Assembly (NCBI GenBank): GCA_001828855.1
Contig: MHZT01000006.1
Span: 62,001-126,000 of the forward strand
Length of the DNA stretch: 64,000 bases
Source of the DNA: Rhodobacterales bacterium RIFCSPHIGHO2_02_FULL_62_130
GTDB lineage: Bacteria; Pseudomonadota; Alphaproteobacteria; Rhodobacterales; Rhodobacteraceae
Direction of reading: 5' to 3'
Under the pieces are notes generated by a model, which worked only from the letters and a program-made list of their open reading frames with translations, searched no databases and was not told the DNA's origin. The position numbers and the translations under genes are program-made. Of this stretch, positions 63,191 through 64,000 are shown one piece after another (positions within the stretch are counted from its first letter, which is position 1; every line of letters begins with the position of its first letter).

Positions 63191-64000
63191 TATTTCACCG
63201 CCCCCGCCGCCATCCCCTTGATGATATACCGCTCCAGCACGACACCAATGACGATCAAAGGCAGAATAGCCGCCCAGGCCAGCGCCGCCATCGACCACCA
63301 CGAAATCCCCTGTGATCCGGTCTGACTGGCCACCATCACAGGCAAGGTATTGGCATAGGTCGAGGTCAGCAGCGCCGCGAAGAAATACTCGTTCCACGTC
63401 AGAACCAAAGACAGGATGAACGCCGCCACCATCCCCGGCAGCGCGATCGGCAGGATGATCGTCACGAACGCCCCCCAGATCGACAACCCGTCCACCAGCG
63501 CCGCCTCTTCCAGCTCGGTCGGGATCGAACTGAACTGATCCCGCATGATCCAGATCACAATCGGCAAAACCGATAGCGTATACAGCAGGATCAACCCCAC
63601 CCGCGTATCCAGCAGCGCCAGCTCTTTATACAAAACCAACATCGGCAGCGCCAAAACCACCGGCGGCAGGATCAACTGCGACAGAAAGAAAAACGAGATG
63701 TCGGAATTCCGCATCCATGCGAACTTATAGCTGAACCGGCTTAACCCATAGGCCGCCAAAGACCCCAACACCACCGCCAGCAACGAAGACGCCAGCGCCG
63801 CAATCGCAGAGTTCAGGAACCGCTTCAGAAACTCGGCCCGCACCGTGTTGTCATCGCCGATCGTATCCGGCGACAGCCCCAGCGATTTCCAACCCAGCCA
63901 CTTCGGCGTGAAATCCACCCAAGGGATCATGTTCCCCTTCATCACGTCCGGCGCCATCTTGAAGCTGGTGGTCAGCGTCCAGTAGATCGGAAACAGACAG
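63190..64000 (-). CDS. Carbohydrate ABC importer permease (MalG family), 5' part outside window
   Basis: At least 269 residues of a MalG-type inner-membrane permease. The frame continues to the window edge (LFPIYWTLTTSFKMAPDVM is the end of helix 1 and the following loop). FLNSAIAALASSLLAVVLGS and the EAA loop EEAALVDGLSIWGAFVTIIL are characteristic, and ERYIIKGMAAGAVK is the usual end. It should work with a second permease, a binding protein and an ATPase located outside the window. Its stop abuts the conserved GGTCCC hairpin. Confidence 0.9.
   Translation of the reverse strand, partial: CLFPIYWTLTTSFKMAPDVMKGNMIPWVDFTPKWLGWKSLGLSPDTIGDDNTVRAEFLKRFLNSAIAALASSLLAVVLGSLAAYGLSRFSYKFAWMRNSDISFFFLSQLILPPVVLALPMLVLYKELALLDTRVGLILLYTLSVLPIVIWIMRDQFSSIPTELEEAALVDGLSIWGAFVTIILPIALPGMVAAFILSLVLTWNEYFFAALLTSTYANTLPVMVASQTGSQGISWWSMAALAWAAILPLIVIGVVLERYIIKGMAAGAVK

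Overview
The window is GC-rich, gene-dense chromosomal DNA of the type found in Rhodobacteraceae/Paracoccaceae (Alphaproteobacteria). The evidence is short intergenic gaps, many 4-bp ATGA overlaps, a DUF3422/PntAB/DUF6280/EF-P gene set, a Pcm-TolC-PopZ-like gene order, and repeated intergenic hairpins carrying a GCCTCCGGCGGGAGTATTT core. No rRNA, tRNA, CRISPR array, transposase or prophage was seen. One flavin monooxygenase gene is broken.

Layout. 0-5 kb: a partial M20 amidohydrolase, a truncated Hsp70-like ATPase, a DadA-like flavoenzyme and argE. 5-10.7 kb: a complete peptide-type ABC importer (D-F-A-B-C). 10.8-15.9 kb: a DUF3422 membrane protein, transhydrogenase pntAB and a small methyltransferase-like membrane protein. 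16-18.3 kb: kynU and kynA (tryptophan to anthranilate, with the formamidase step missing beside them). 18.4-30.3 kb: mainly housekeeping (L,D-transpeptidase lipoprotein, sugar isomerase, class I amidotransferase, EamA exporter, class V aminotransferase, ABC exporter, ygfZ, efp, DUF6280, a PopZ-like protein, tolC, pcm).

30.8-43 kb is the catabolic core: a divergent gene set for aerobic anthranilate breakdown through 2-aminobenzoyl-CoA. The leftward operon encodes the fused monooxygenase/reductase, an SDR, a MarR regulator, an enoyl-CoA hydratase, an acyl-CoA dehydrogenase, a thioesterase, a RidA protein and the CoA ligase. The rightward operon encodes a hydratase, a 3-hydroxyacyl-CoA dehydrogenase, a thiolase and a kynureninase-like PLP enzyme. 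An identical 16-bp palindrome lies in the promoter regions of kynU and of this divergon, so the two loci look like one regulon.

43-49 kb: an AraC regulator, an SDR, a StyA-like flavin monooxygenase and a flavin reductase, resembling the indole-oxidising iif cluster; then a second regulator, an LLM monooxygenase disrupted by an out-of-frame deletion, and a second flavin reductase. 49-62.6 kb: a tightly coupled operon (cyclase-family hydrolase, FAD oxidoreductase, MarR, two-subunit indolepyruvate ferredoxin oxidoreductase) diverges from a paralogous FAD oxidoreductase plus a second complete peptide-type importer (A-B-C-D-F). The window ends with a RbsD/FucU protein and a truncated sugar ABC permease.

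Together the genes suggest that tryptophan, kynurenine, indole and perhaps indolepyruvate or isatin are funnelled to anthranilate and then to CoA-bound ring cleavage. The roles of the RidA protein, the kynureninase-like enzyme, and the cyclase/FAD-oxidoreductase/ferredoxin-oxidoreductase operon are the least explained and most interesting parts.
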